DNA of 64,000 bases from JAGRGG01 sp965217265 (GTDB lineage Bacteria; Pseudomonadota; Alphaproteobacteria; Geminicoccales; Geminicoccaceae). Of this stretch, positions 32,521-41,207 are shown piece after piece; positions within the stretch are counted from its first letter, which is position 1, and every line of letters starts with the position of its first letter. The notes below the pieces were generated by a model. It worked only from the letters and a program-made list of their open reading frames with translations. It ran no database searches and had not been told where the DNA came from. Both the position numbers and the translations under genes were made by a program. The DNA lies in contig CBDCHP010000003.1 in assembly GCA_965217265.1 (NCBI GenBank), positions 1 through 64,000 on the forward strand, written 5' to 3'.

Positions 32521-33855
32521 ATGTCCACCAAACCCTCGCGCTCGTTCGCCGACATCGCGGCGCCGGTCCTGTTCGGACTCGGCGTCGCTGCGATTATCTT
32601 CGGGCTCGGCTTCTTGAGCGCCCGCTTCAAGGTCTTTCCTTATCCCCTCCTTGCCGGTGCCGAGTCCGCCGCCCGCGGCGTCTGGGAAGCCTATCTCCGC
32701 CCGCCGCCTTTCGATCGGCCCGGCCAAGAGGGAACGCCGTCTGCGTCCGAGGGCATCGTTCACGACGAGGCCGCGATGGCGCCGGGCTTGACCTTCTTGA
32801 GCGCCTACACCTCCGACGGCTTCGGCGCGCGTCTCGTCGATCCCGAGGGGAACGTCGTCCACGAGTGGCGGGGCAAGTTCTCTGACATCTTCAAGGATGC
32901 ATCTCACCTGCGTTGGCAGGCGCGCGACGAGGTCATCTCCTGGCACGGGGTGCACTTGTTCGAGAACGGCGACGTCGTCTTCAACTTCCAAGACGCGAGC
33001 TTTCCCTACGGCGGCGGGCTCGTGCGCATCGACGAGGACTCGAACGTCCTTTGGACCTTGGCCCGCAACACCCACCACGACGTCTTCGTCGATGACGAGG
33101 ACGGCACGATCTGGGTCGCGGCACAGCACTTCCGCGACGGGGGCGTCGAGGGCTTTTCCAACCTCAAGGGCGGCTACTACGAGGACACAGTTTTGCAGGT
33201 CTCGCCCGAGGGCGAGGTCCTGCGCGAGGTCTCGATCCTCGATGCCCTGCGCACCATGCCGGGGCTGCTCGACATCACCTACGACTTCGGCCTTAGTGTC
33301 GAGAGCGAGGATCCAACTCACCTCAACAACGTCGACATTCTCTCTCCGGCGCAGGCCGGAACGTTTCCCGGCCTCGCCGCCGGCGATATCATGGTGTCGC
33401 TGCGCAACATCAACGCCGTCGTCTTCATCGACAGCAAGACCGAACGGGCCAAGCGGGCGATCACCGGCCTGTTCGTCCGCCAGCACGATCCGGACTTCCT
33501 CGACGACGGCCGCATCATGGTCTTCGACAACCGCGGCGGTGATCCTGCCTGTGGCGGCAGCCGCGTCGTCGAGATCGACGCCCTCAGCCAAGCAACGCTC
33601 TGGGCCTATACCGGTTGCGACGGTGAGCCGTTCTACAGCGAGGCCCGCGGCGAACAGGCCGTTCTGGCGAACGGCAACGTGCTCATCGTCGAATCCCAGG
33701 CAGGACGACTCCTTGAAGTGACGCACGAAGCCGAGCCGCGCGTCGTCTGGGAGTACTACAATGTGCTGGGCGAACTTGACGGCCTGCCCCGTGTTGGGCT
33801 TATCACCCACGCCCAGCGGATGCGCCCGGAAAGTTTGACTTTCCTCGACCGCTGA
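32521..33855 (+). CDS. Arylsulfotransferase (ASST)-like protein, membrane anchored
   Basis: 444 residues. One N-terminal membrane segment (about 14-35) is followed by a beta-propeller of the arylsulfotransferase family. Blocks include FLSAYTSDGFGARLVDPEGN, WHGVHLFENGDVVF, NTHHDVFVDDEDG, DPTHLNNVDIL and RQHDPDFLDDGRIMVFDN. Histidines in these blocks are the usual active-site residues. Characterised ASSTs move sulfate between phenolic compounds without PAPS, in the periplasm. In this locus a role in periplasmic sulfate transfer to the polysaccharide, or simply glycan binding, is possible. The start has no strong ribosome binding site. Confidence 0.75.
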   Translation: MSTKPSRSFADIAAPVLFGLGVAAIIFGLGFLSARFKVFPYPLLAGAESAARGVWEAYLRPPPFDRPGQEGTPSASEGIVHDEAAMAPGLTFLSAYTSDGFGARLVDPEGNVVHEWRGKFSDIFKDASHLRWQARDEVISWHGVHLFENGDVVFNFQDASFPYGGGLVRIDEDSNVLWTLARNTHHDVFVDDEDGTIWVAAQHFRDGGVEGFSNLKGGYYEDTVLQVSPEGEVLREVSILDALRTMPGLLDITYDFGLSVESEDPTHLNNVDILSPAQAGTFPGLAAGDIMVSLRNINAVVFIDSKTERAKRAITGLFVRQHDPDFLDDGRIMVFDNRGGDPACGGSRVVEIDALSQATLWAYTGCDGEPFYSEARGEQAVLANGNVLIVESQAGRLLEVTHEAEPRVVWEYYNVLGELDGLPRVGLITHAQRMRPESLTFLDR

Positions 33856-33878
33856 CTTTCCAACCAAGGAACCCGCCC

Positions 33879-34157
33879 ATGTCGAACCCTTCGAAGCCTC
33901 TGGCCGTCACGGCGGCGCTGATCGCCGTCCTGCTCGCCAAACCGGCGCTCGCCTACATCGGCCCCGGTGCCGGCATTACCATGCTGAGTGCCCTGTGGGG
34001 CGTCGTGGTCGCAATCGCGCTGGCACTCGCCGCCGTCTTGTTCTGGCCGATCCGCGCCTTGCTGCGCAGGCGGCGCAAGCCCGAGCCCCAGCCGACGGTC
34101 GGCCCGGCGGTCAGTCCAACGGTCAGCGAAAGGACGGCGGGCGAGCCCCGGCCTTGA
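33879..34157 (+). CDS. Small conserved membrane protein
   Basis: 92 residues. A signal-like N terminus ends at ALA-YIGPGAG. A single further membrane segment (about 37-58, WGVVVAIALALAAVLFWPI) and a positively charged then proline-rich cytoplasmic tail follow. The YIGPGAG...LFWPIRALLRR pattern recurs in small proteins encoded in polysaccharide loci. No function is known to me. Its stop overlaps the TTG of the next gene, which suggests that the two act together. Confidence 0.7.
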   Translation: MSNPSKPLAVTAALIAVLLAKPALAYIGPGAGITMLSALWGVVVAIALALAAVLFWPIRALLRRRRKPEPQPTVGPAVSPTVSERTAGEPRP

Positions 34158-34909
34158 ACGGCCTGATCAACCTTGCTTTTCCGCCGCTCAACGCCGCCGA
34201 TGCCCTGCTCGCCGCCTTTCTGCCCGCCTTCTTGCGCGTCGTCGTCTGGGGCGCGCTCGCCGGCGCGCTCGCGATGGGCCTCTACTGGCTCACGTCGAAC
34301 CAAGCCAAGATCAAGGCGCGGCAGGAGCGGATGCGGCAGATCCGGGCCGAGATCAAGGCGAACCAGGACGACTTCCAGAAGGTGATGGCGCTCTCAAGGC
34401 AGAACCTGGCCGCCTCGTTCGGGCTGCTCGGCACCGTCCTCGGGCCCGGCCTCCTGTCCGGCCTGCCGGTCCTCGTCATCATCGCCTGGATCAGCACCTA
34501 CTACGCCTACGCCGCCCCACCGCCGGGCACGCCCGTTGGTCTCAGCATCGAGCCGGCCGACAGTGGCTTCGCGATCCAACCGCCCGAAGCGCGGGCCGAC
34601 GGTGGCGCGCTCGCTTGGCCGGGAAACGACGGGGCGCGCTTCATCGATCGCACCGGCGCGATCTTCACCGATCTGCCGCCGACGCCGCCGGTCGGCGTGA
34701 TCCACAAACCTGTTTGGTGGAACGCGCTGCTCGGCAACGAGGCCGGGTACTTGGCCGAGGCGGGCGCGACCGACAGCGTCGTCTTCGCGCTCGAACGGCG
34801 GCGGCTGGTTGAAAGCCTGCCCGCCTGGATGGCGACCTGGGAGTTCTCGTTCTTCATGGCCACGATCGTCGCCTCGATCCTCTTGAAGGTCGGCTTCAAG
34901 ATCGCCTGA
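34154..34909 (+). CDS. Membrane protein with Oxa1/DUF106-like layout, function unknown
   Basis: 251 residues from a TTG overlapping the preceding stop (TTGA). One membrane segment near residue 32 precedes a charged coiled-coil stretch (NQAKIKARQERMRQIRAEIK, about 51-72). Two further membrane segments lie near 85-120, then a periplasmic domain of about 100 residues and a last C-terminal membrane helix. Membrane-coil-membrane-membrane resembles Oxa1/EMC3-type insertases, but I see no diagnostic residues. Pairing with a small membrane protein in a glycan locus suggests an assembly or transport factor. Confidence 0.6.
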   Translation: MNGLINLAFPPLNAADALLAAFLPAFLRVVVWGALAGALAMGLYWLTSNQAKIKARQERMRQIRAEIKANQDDFQKVMALSRQNLAASFGLLGTVLGPGLLSGLPVLVIIAWISTYYAYAAPPPGTPVGLSIEPADSGFAIQPPEARADGGALAWPGNDGARFIDRTGAIFTDLPPTPPVGVIHKPVWWNALLGNEAGYLAEAGATDSVVFALERRRLVESLPAWMATWEFSFFMATIVASILLKVGFKIA

Positions 34910-35042
34910 TGCCGTTGGGGCTAGAAATCCCGGTCTCGCCCGCACGGCGAAGAATGGGAAGAAATTACCGAACGGACCCGAGAAGAGAAGCAGCGGCCGG
35001 GCATGAAGGGCGATTCTTTGATGTTTCATGTTGAGGATCGCG

Positions 35043-36146
35043 ATGAGCGATAAAACTGCGATGGAGATGCCGGGTTGGCTCAACATGCTGGGCGGGCTCG
35101 TCGAGCGGGCGCCGGGCTTCTGGCGTCGCTTGGGCAACCTTGAGACCAATGCGCACCAAGACGCCCTGGACGGCATCACGATCGATCGACCGATCTTCGT
35201 CGCCGGCCTCGCCCGCTCGGGCAGCACGATCCTGCTCGAACTCCTGAACGGCCACCCCGACACGGCGACGCACCAGTACCGTGATTTCCCGATGCTGTTC
35301 ACGCCGGTCTTCTGGAACCGGGCGTTCGGCCAGATCTACAGCGACCGCGCCGCCCCGACGGAGCGGGCGCACAAGGACCGCATCCTCGTCACCCCGAACA
35401 GCCCCGAGGCGATGGAGGAGGTCTTGTGGATGGCCTTCTTCCCGCACGCGCACGACCTGAAAGTGAACCACGCGCTCGACGCCGCCACCGCCAATCCGGC
35501 CTTCGAGGCGTTCTACAAGGAGCACATCAAGAAGATCCTCCTGGTTCGCGGCGGCAAGCGCTACCTCTCCAAGGGTAACTACAACCTCACTCGGCTCGCC
35601 TACCTCGCCAGGCTCTTTTCCGACGCGCGCTTCATCGTCCCGGTGCGCGAGCCGCTCTGGCACGTCGCCTCGCTCGTCAAGCAGCACCGGCTTTTCTCGG
35701 CCGAGGAGCGCCGCGACGCGCGCATTCTCAAGCACATGCGCCGCGTCGGCCATTTCGAGTTCGGCCTCGACCGGCGGGTCGTCAACGTCGGCGACCAAGA
35801 TCTTGCCGCCTCGATCGACGAACTTTGGGCACGCGGCGAGGATGCACGCGGTTACGCGCGGCTCTGGGCTTCGCTCTACGGCTTCGTCCTCGATCAGATC
35901 GAGGCCGATCCCGCCTTGCGACGCTCGGCCTTGATCGTGCGCTACGAGGATCTGTGCGCCGAGCCCGAGCAATATCTGAGCGCCGCCACACGGCACGCCG
36001 AACTGCCCTTGTCCTCGACCGAACTGCGCGACGCCGCCGCGCGCTTGAGCCCGCCCGGCTACTATCGGCCCGACTTCACCGCCGAAGAAGAGCGGGCGAT
36101 CCGCGACGAGACGGCGGGCGTCGCGGTACGCTTCGGCTACGGCTGA
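35043..36146 (+). CDS. Sulfotransferase family protein
   Basis: 367 residues. The ATG at 35043 is preferred over 35028 because TGAGGA lies 5 nt upstream. The 5'-PAPS loop is FVAGLARSGSTILLELLN near residue 56, and the 3'-phosphate segment is FIVPVREPLWHVASLV near residue 198. An RYEDL block near residue 300 completes the family. It is the second PAPS sulfotransferase of the polysaccharide locus and the third in the window. It likely sulfates a different position or sugar. Spacing of 79 nt to the dehydrogenase gene suggests co-transcription. Confidence 0.8.
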   Translation: MSDKTAMEMPGWLNMLGGLVERAPGFWRRLGNLETNAHQDALDGITIDRPIFVAGLARSGSTILLELLNGHPDTATHQYRDFPMLFTPVFWNRAFGQIYSDRAAPTERAHKDRILVTPNSPEAMEEVLWMAFFPHAHDLKVNHALDAATANPAFEAFYKEHIKKILLVRGGKRYLSKGNYNLTRLAYLARLFSDARFIVPVREPLWHVASLVKQHRLFSAEERRDARILKHMRRVGHFEFGLDRRVVNVGDQDLAASIDELWARGEDARGYARLWASLYGFVLDQIEADPALRRSALIVRYEDLCAEPEQYLSAATRHAELPLSSTELRDAAARLSPPGYYRPDFTAEEERAIRDETAGVAVRFGYG

Positions 36147-36225
36147 GCTTGGTTCCAGATCCCGAACCTGCTAGACGGGTGCTTGTTTTGCGCCGCAGCA
36201 AAATCTTGAAGCGGAGTCCTTACCC

Positions 36226-37509
36226 TTGCGCATCGCCATCCTCGGCCTCGGCTACGTCGGCACCACGACCGCCGCCTGTCTCGTCAAGGACGGTCACGAG
36301 GTCGTCGGCATCGACATCAACCCCGACAAGGTTCGTGCCATCGGCGAGGGCCGCTCGCCCGTGGTCGAGCCCGGCGTTGAAGATTTGCTCAAGGCCGGCG
36401 TCGCGGACGGCAAGGTGACGAGCCGAACGACGGTCGAGGGGCTCGACGCCGACATGGTCATCGTCTGCGTCGGCACGCCTTCGCGCGCGGACGGCAAGCT
36501 CAACTTGGCGCACCTGCTCGAATCGACCCGGCAACTCGGCGCCGTCGTCGCCGGGCGCGACCCAGACAGGGCGCCGATCCTGCTCGTCTTTCGCAGCACC
36601 ATGCCACCCGGCACGATGGAGCGCCTCGTCCTGCCGACCCTGCGCGACGTGGTCGGCGAGGGGCCGGGAAGGCTCTACGAGGCGGCCTTCAACCCAGAAT
36701 TCCTGCGCGAATCGACGGCGATCAAGGATTATTTCTCACCCCCTAAGATCGTCATCGGCGAGCGCGAGCCCGGCATCACCCGTCGCCTGGGCGGCATCTA
36801 CGACCGACTCGACGCGTCCCTATTCGAGGTTTCGTTCGGCGTCGCCGAGATGGTGAAGTTCGTCGACAACAGCTTCCACGCACTCAAAGTCGCGTTCGCC
36901 AACGAGATCGGCCGGATCGCCACCGCGCGCGGCATCGACCCGCAGGCCGTGGCCGAACTCTTCCTCGCCGACACGAAGCTGAACATCTCATCCTACTACC
37001 TCAAGCCGGGCGGTCCGTTCGGTGGCTCGTGCCTGCCCAAGGACCTCTCGGCCATGCTGGCACTCGCCCGCGACGGGGGCCTCGCCGTGCCGGTCCTGGC
37101 CGGTGCCAAGGAGAGCAACGCCCTCCACCTCGCCTGGATCGCGCAGGCCGTCCGCCGCCGCTGCCCGCCGCCGGGGCCGGTGCTGCTGCTCGGCCTGTCC
37201 TTCAAGAGCGGCACCGACGACCTGCGCAACAGCCCCTTGCTCGACCTCGCCGAGACGCTGCTCGAAGGCGGCTACGACCTTCGCGTCGTCGATCCCGACC
37301 TGGACCCGACGCGCCTGATCGGCGTCAATTTCGCGCTCGGGCTGGAACACCAAGAGGTGCTGCGCGCGCGGCTGACCGACGACGCCGCCACCGCCGCCGC
37401 GGGCGCCAAGCTCGCGATCCTCGGCAAGCCCATGCCGGCCGTGCTGGACTCGCTCCCGCCCGAGCTGCCCGTCCTCAACATCAACCGGCTCGACGCGTCC
37501 TTTGCCTGA
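36226..37509 (+). CDS. Nucleotide-sugar 6-dehydrogenase, GDP-mannose dehydrogenase (AlgD)-like
   Basis: 427 residues from a TTG that places the Rossmann motif at the very N terminus (MRIAILGLGYVG). The catalytic cysteine is Cys269 in GGPFGGSCLPKD; the equivalent AlgD cysteine is 268. The NPEFLRE block is also present. The enzyme oxidises a nucleotide sugar twice with NAD to the uronate. Blocks around the cysteine favour GDP-mannose over UDP-glucose, but this is not certain. It supplies a uronic acid for the polysaccharide, which fits the heparinase-like and PL6-like lyases of the locus. It overlaps the next gene by 8 bp if that gene's TTG is used. Confidence 0.82.
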   Translation: MRIAILGLGYVGTTTAACLVKDGHEVVGIDINPDKVRAIGEGRSPVVEPGVEDLLKAGVADGKVTSRTTVEGLDADMVIVCVGTPSRADGKLNLAHLLESTRQLGAVVAGRDPDRAPILLVFRSTMPPGTMERLVLPTLRDVVGEGPGRLYEAAFNPEFLRESTAIKDYFSPPKIVIGEREPGITRRLGGIYDRLDASLFEVSFGVAEMVKFVDNSFHALKVAFANEIGRIATARGIDPQAVAELFLADTKLNISSYYLKPGGPFGGSCLPKDLSAMLALARDGGLAVPVLAGAKESNALHLAWIAQAVRRRCPPPGPVLLLGLSFKSGTDDLRNSPLLDLAETLLEGGYDLRVVDPDLDPTRLIGVNFALGLEHQEVLRARLTDDAATAAAGAKLAILGKPMPAVLDSLPPELPVLNINRLDASFA

Positions 37510-38821
37510 CGCGACGTTCACCCACGCCGGCTACGACCGGGTGCCGCGGGCGATGGCGCCGGGCGCGGCCCCGCGGCGGCTGAAGATCCTTTTCCTCTAC
37601 AGCCGGCCGCCGCTGCCGATGACGCGCGGCGACGAGTTGACCGTGGCGCACCTCCTGGAGTTCCTCCACGCCCGCGGTCACACGGTCGACTTCATCACGC
37701 TTGAGCCGCCCGGTACCCGCTTGGCGCCGGCGCACCGCGCGTGGCTGGAAAGCCGCTGCCGCCGTGTGATGACGGTGCCGCACGGACGCCGGCAAGCCAT
37801 GTTAGGCGCCTTGAGCGGCAGCCTCAAAGGTAAGCCTGTCCAGATCGGCTACCTGTTCAATCCCAAGCAGCGCCGTCTCGTCGCTGAGGCACTCGACGCC
37901 GAGACCTACGACGTCGCCTACGCCTACTACATCCGCAGCGCCGAGGCGCTCGTTCCCGCTTATCAGCGGGCGAAAGCCACGTTTCTCGCCTTGCAGCTCT
38001 CGCAGACCTTGAACACCGAGCGCCTCGCCAAGACGGCGCACAAGCCTTGGGAGCGGGCATTCTACGCCCACGAGAGTCGGCGCATGGGCGCCTACGAGGC
38101 CAAGGTCTGGCAACGGCCGAGCCGGGTGGTCTTGATCGGCAAGAAAGACGTGGCGGCGATCGAGGCCGCCTGCCGCCGCCACGGCCAACCCTCGATCGAC
38201 AACGCCGTGATGGGTCCGCACGGCGTCGACACCGAGCAGTTCAAGCCGGCCGATCCGGCCAGCGTCGAGCCGCGCTCGGTCGTCATGTCGGGCGTCATGC
38301 GCTACGCCCCCAACGTCGAGGCAGCGTCGTGGTTCGCCAAGGGGGTCTGGCCGAAGATCCGCGCCCAAGTCCCCGACGCCCGCTTCTACGTCGTCGGCCG
38401 CGATCCCGTACCGGCCTTGCTGGCGCTGGACGGCAAGGCCGGCATCACCGTCACCGGCACGGTCGACGACCCGGCGACGTGGATCGGCAAGGCGCACGTC
38501 ACGGTCGCCCCGATCCGAGCCGCGGCCGGCCTGCAGAACAAGCTGCTCGAAGCGATGGCGATGGCAAAGCCCGTGGTCGCGACCTCGGTGGCGAACGAGG
38601 GGATCGGCGCCGAGCCCGGCCGCGACCTCCTCATCGCCGATACGGAGGACGCGACAGCGAGGTGCGTCCTCGACCTGTTCGACGATCCCGACCGGTGCCG
38701 CGCGTTGGGCGCGGCGGCACGGGGCTTCATCGAGCGACACTGGACTTGGGAAGGGCCTTTTCTGCTCCTGGAGCGTGCCATGCTGGAGGCCGTCGCCGAG
38801 GGCGAGGCGTGTAGATCGTAG
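37502..38821 (+). CDS. GT4-family glycosyltransferase
   Basis: 439 residues if the TTG overlapping the dehydrogenase end is used. An ATG at 37553, 17 codons later, would start just before the usual first strand (LKILFLYSRPP) and is equally likely. The fold is GT-B: N-terminal domain to about residue 230, then a C-terminal donor domain with GPHGVDTEQF, VVMSGVMRYAPNVEA and the E-x7-E type motif within LQNKLLEAMAMAKPVVAT. It adds a sugar to the lipid-linked repeat unit at the cytoplasmic face. A similar group is found in sugar-transferase sets of PEP-CTERM/EpsH loci. Confidence 0.82.
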   Translation: MPDATFTHAGYDRVPRAMAPGAAPRRLKILFLYSRPPLPMTRGDELTVAHLLEFLHARGHTVDFITLEPPGTRLAPAHRAWLESRCRRVMTVPHGRRQAMLGALSGSLKGKPVQIGYLFNPKQRRLVAEALDAETYDVAYAYYIRSAEALVPAYQRAKATFLALQLSQTLNTERLAKTAHKPWERAFYAHESRRMGAYEAKVWQRPSRVVLIGKKDVAAIEAACRRHGQPSIDNAVMGPHGVDTEQFKPADPASVEPRSVVMSGVMRYAPNVEAASWFAKGVWPKIRAQVPDARFYVVGRDPVPALLALDGKAGITVTGTVDDPATWIGKAHVTVAPIRAAAGLQNKLLEAMAMAKPVVATSVANEGIGAEPGRDLLIADTEDATARCVLDLFDDPDRCRALGAAARGFIERHWTWEGPFLLLERAMLEAVAEGEACRS

Positions 38822-38899
38822 TTGACCACCGGATTATTATAACGCATATTATGACAATTATTCTGTCGGTACGTCAGGGCCGAATGGTAAGGCAACTCC

Positions 38900-39139
38900 T
38901 CAACGCTCGCGCAGCCCCCGGCGCAGCAGCGAGGTGACCGGATCGAGCAGCGCCTCCAGGAGCGTGCGCGTGCCCGTGTCGATCAGCACCTCGGCCGGCA
39001 TACCGGGTAGCAGCGTCACATTCGCCGGCAGGTCGTTCGCGTCCACCGCGATCCTGGCGGTGTAGTAGCTCCGGCCGGTCTCGGGCTCCTCGACGCTGTC
39101 GGCCGAGACCTCGCGCAAGACGCCTTCGATCTTGGGCAT
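38900..39139 (-). pseudogene. Truncated HlyD-family type I secretion adaptor (C-terminal fragment)
   Basis: Only the last 79 residues of a type I secretion periplasmic adaptor remain. The match is to the final beta domain and its C-terminal helix: IEGVLREVSAD, then LLPGMPAEVLIDTGTRTLLEALLDPV and the terminal LRRGLRE. Homologues are 400 residues or more. Upstream in this frame a few codons still look family-like (SFRPT before the ATG), then similarity ends abruptly. No ABC exporter or outer-membrane gene lies nearby, so this is a remnant of a lost secretion operon. Confidence 0.75.
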
Positions 39140-39618
39140 CGTTGGTCGGAACGAAGCGGCGAAAGGTTGCGCAGGACAAGAAAGACCTGCCGCTTGGCGG
39201 CGGGTTCAAGTGAAGTCCGATGGGGAGGATCGGATGTATCCGGGGCAGGAAAGCGAGCGCCGGTCTCGCCGTCTTGCGATCGAGCCGGCCGCCTGCTTCC
39301 CGCCGCCGCAGAGGTTTCACCGGGCGAACGTTGTGGCCTCGGGTCTGCGCATGTTTCAGTGGTTGCGATCGTGTTTCAGGCGCCGATCAGAGGACAAAGT
39401 CGCTGCCCCACACCTAACCTAGCTAGCTGGTACAGCCCCTACGTAAAAATATCTGGTAATACGCATCGAGGTTGTGGCACGGCGGCGCTGCCCTTGGCGA
39501 GGGTTGTAAGCAACGCACCTGTGATGCAAGTGCACCACCACTGCGTCCGATGGTGCGCGCGGGGTTTGGGTGCGGCTTGCGCTCGGGTGCGGCGCGGGCG
39601 AGAAGCGGGGCGTTAACC
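39140..39618. other. Intergenic region between HlyD remnant and initiating transferase
   Basis: About 480 bp without a supportable gene. Short open frames here have no recognisable similarity. The left part probably contains decayed hlyD sequence. The right part (39420-39618) is locally more AT-rich around TACGTAAAAATATCTGGTAA and is the likely promoter region of the sugar transferase gene. I see no repeat or RNA gene in it. Confidence 0.4.
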
Positions 39619-41196
39619 ATGACCGCCGCTGGGGTCGCCGCGCGCCGCTTGTGCGCTGGCCACGCTTTGTTCGCACGCTTGCCCTTGCCCTTGTTGAGGA
39701 CCGTTCGCTTGCCGCCCGACGTCACGCTCGCCGCCGACCCGAGAGCGCTCCAAGCCCCGCCCCGCGCGCGGCGGGGCGCGTTCGGGGCGCTCGTCCTGCC
39801 GCTGTTCGACGCGCTGACGATGCTGGCCTGCTTTGGCCTGAGCGGGGTGTTGAGCTTCTCCTACGCCCACGTCGACGAGGCCTGGGCGCTGACGCTGGCG
39901 GTCTTGGTCGTGGGCTGCATCGTCGCCTTCCAGCAGCTCGGCCACTACGGCCGCCGGCGCCAGTTCTGGCAGGAGGTCGGCGACGTGGCGCTGGCGGCGC
40001 TGATCGCGTTCTTGCTGCACGCGGCCTTGCTCTACTTGCTCAAGATCAACTTCTCGCGGCTGTGGGTGCTGAGCTCGTGGGGGCTGGTGGCGCTGCTCGT
40101 GCCGCCGGTGCGCTTGGGCGTCAAGCGCTTGGGCCTGCGCTTTGGCGGCTGGCGGCGGCGCACGGTGATCGTCGGCACGGGCGCCTTGGCGCGGGAGACG
40201 GCGGCGATCTACGCCGGCGACCCGCACTTGGGCTTCGAGGTGATCGGCTTCGTCGCCCCCTTCGGCCCGGACGCGCCGCGGGCGGCCGTGGACGACGGCG
40301 GGCCGCGAGCGGGGCTCGAGCTCGACGGGCGCGAGGTGCCGGTGCACCGGCTGGGGCAGGGCGCGCTCGCCCTGCCGCCCTGGCTCGGCCGGCCGCACGT
40401 CGTCGTGGCGCTCGACCTCGACGAGCTGGCGGGGCACGAGGGGCTGATCGAGCGGCTCTCGCTGCAGCACGGCGACATCGACGTGATCTCGCCGGTGCGC
40501 GGCCTGCCGATCAGCAGCGCCAAGGTGTCGCACTTCTTCGCCTACGACATCCTCTCGCTGCGGCTGTCCAACAACCTCGCCCGGCCGTGGTCGCAGGCGC
40601 TCAAGCGCGGCTTCGACCTCGTGGGTGCCGCGGCCCTGCTCGTGTTCTTGGCGCCCCTGCTCGCCGTGATCGCGCTCTTGGTGCGGCGCTCGGGATCGCC
40701 GATCGTCTTCGCCCACACCCGCGTCGGCCGCTTTGGTCGGCCGTTTCGCTGCTTGAAGTTCCGCACGATGGTGCCCGACGCCGGCGAGGTCTTGAACCGG
40801 CTGTTGGCCGAGGACCCCAAGGCGCGCGCCGAGTGGCAGGAGGGCTTCAAGCTCAAAGACGACCCGCGCGTCACCAAGCTCGGCGCGTTCTTGCGCAAGA
40901 GCAGCCTCGACGAGCTGCCGCAGCTCTGGAACGTCCTCAAGGGCGAGATGAGCCTGGTTGGCCCGCGCCCGGTGGTGCTCGACGAGATCGAGCGCTACGG
41001 CGCGGCCAAGGTCTACTACTACGAGGTCCGCCCCGGCCTCACCGGCCTGTGGCAGATCAGCGGCCGCAGCGACCTCGACTACGAGCGCCGCGTCAGCCTC
41101 GACACCTGGTACGTGCGCAACTGGACCTTGTGGTACGACCTCGTCATCCTGTTCAAGACCGCGCTGACCGTCCCCGCCAAGGGCGGCGCTTATTGA
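39619..41196 (+). CDS. Undecaprenyl-phosphate sugar phosphotransferase (WcaJ/ExoY-type initiating transferase)
   Basis: 525 residues from the ATG at 39619; the frame is open earlier but upstream sequence is not family-like. Four N-terminal membrane helices are followed by a CoA-binding-like cytoplasmic domain (RRRTVIVGTGALARETAAIY). A fifth hydrophobic segment precedes the bacterial sugar transferase domain (KRGFDLVGAAALLV ... FRCLKFRTM ... KSSLDELPQLWNVLKGEMSL ... ETYYYEVRPGLTGLWQISGR-like end). It loads the first sugar-1-phosphate onto undecaprenyl phosphate to begin repeat-unit synthesis. Codon use is extremely GC-rich, like its neighbours. A decayed IS lies 11 bp downstream. Confidence 0.9.
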   Translation: MTAAGVAARRLCAGHALFARLPLPLLRTVRLPPDVTLAADPRALQAPPRARRGAFGALVLPLFDALTMLACFGLSGVLSFSYAHVDEAWALTLAVLVVGCIVAFQQLGHYGRRRQFWQEVGDVALAALIAFLLHAALLYLLKINFSRLWVLSSWGLVALLVPPVRLGVKRLGLRFGGWRRRTVIVGTGALARETAAIYAGDPHLGFEVIGFVAPFGPDAPRAAVDDGGPRAGLELDGREVPVHRLGQGALALPPWLGRPHVVVALDLDELAGHEGLIERLSLQHGDIDVISPVRGLPISSAKVSHFFAYDILSLRLSNNLARPWSQALKRGFDLVGAAALLVFLAPLLAVIALLVRRSGSPIVFAHTRVGRFGRPFRCLKFRTMVPDAGEVLNRLLAEDPKARAEWQEGFKLKDDPRVTKLGAFLRKSSLDELPQLWNVLKGEMSLVGPRPVVLDEIERYGAAKVYYYEVRPGLTGLWQISGRSDLDYERRVSLDTWYVRNWTLWYDLVILFKTALTVPAKGGAY

Positions 41197-41207
41197 TATT
41201 AAAAAAT

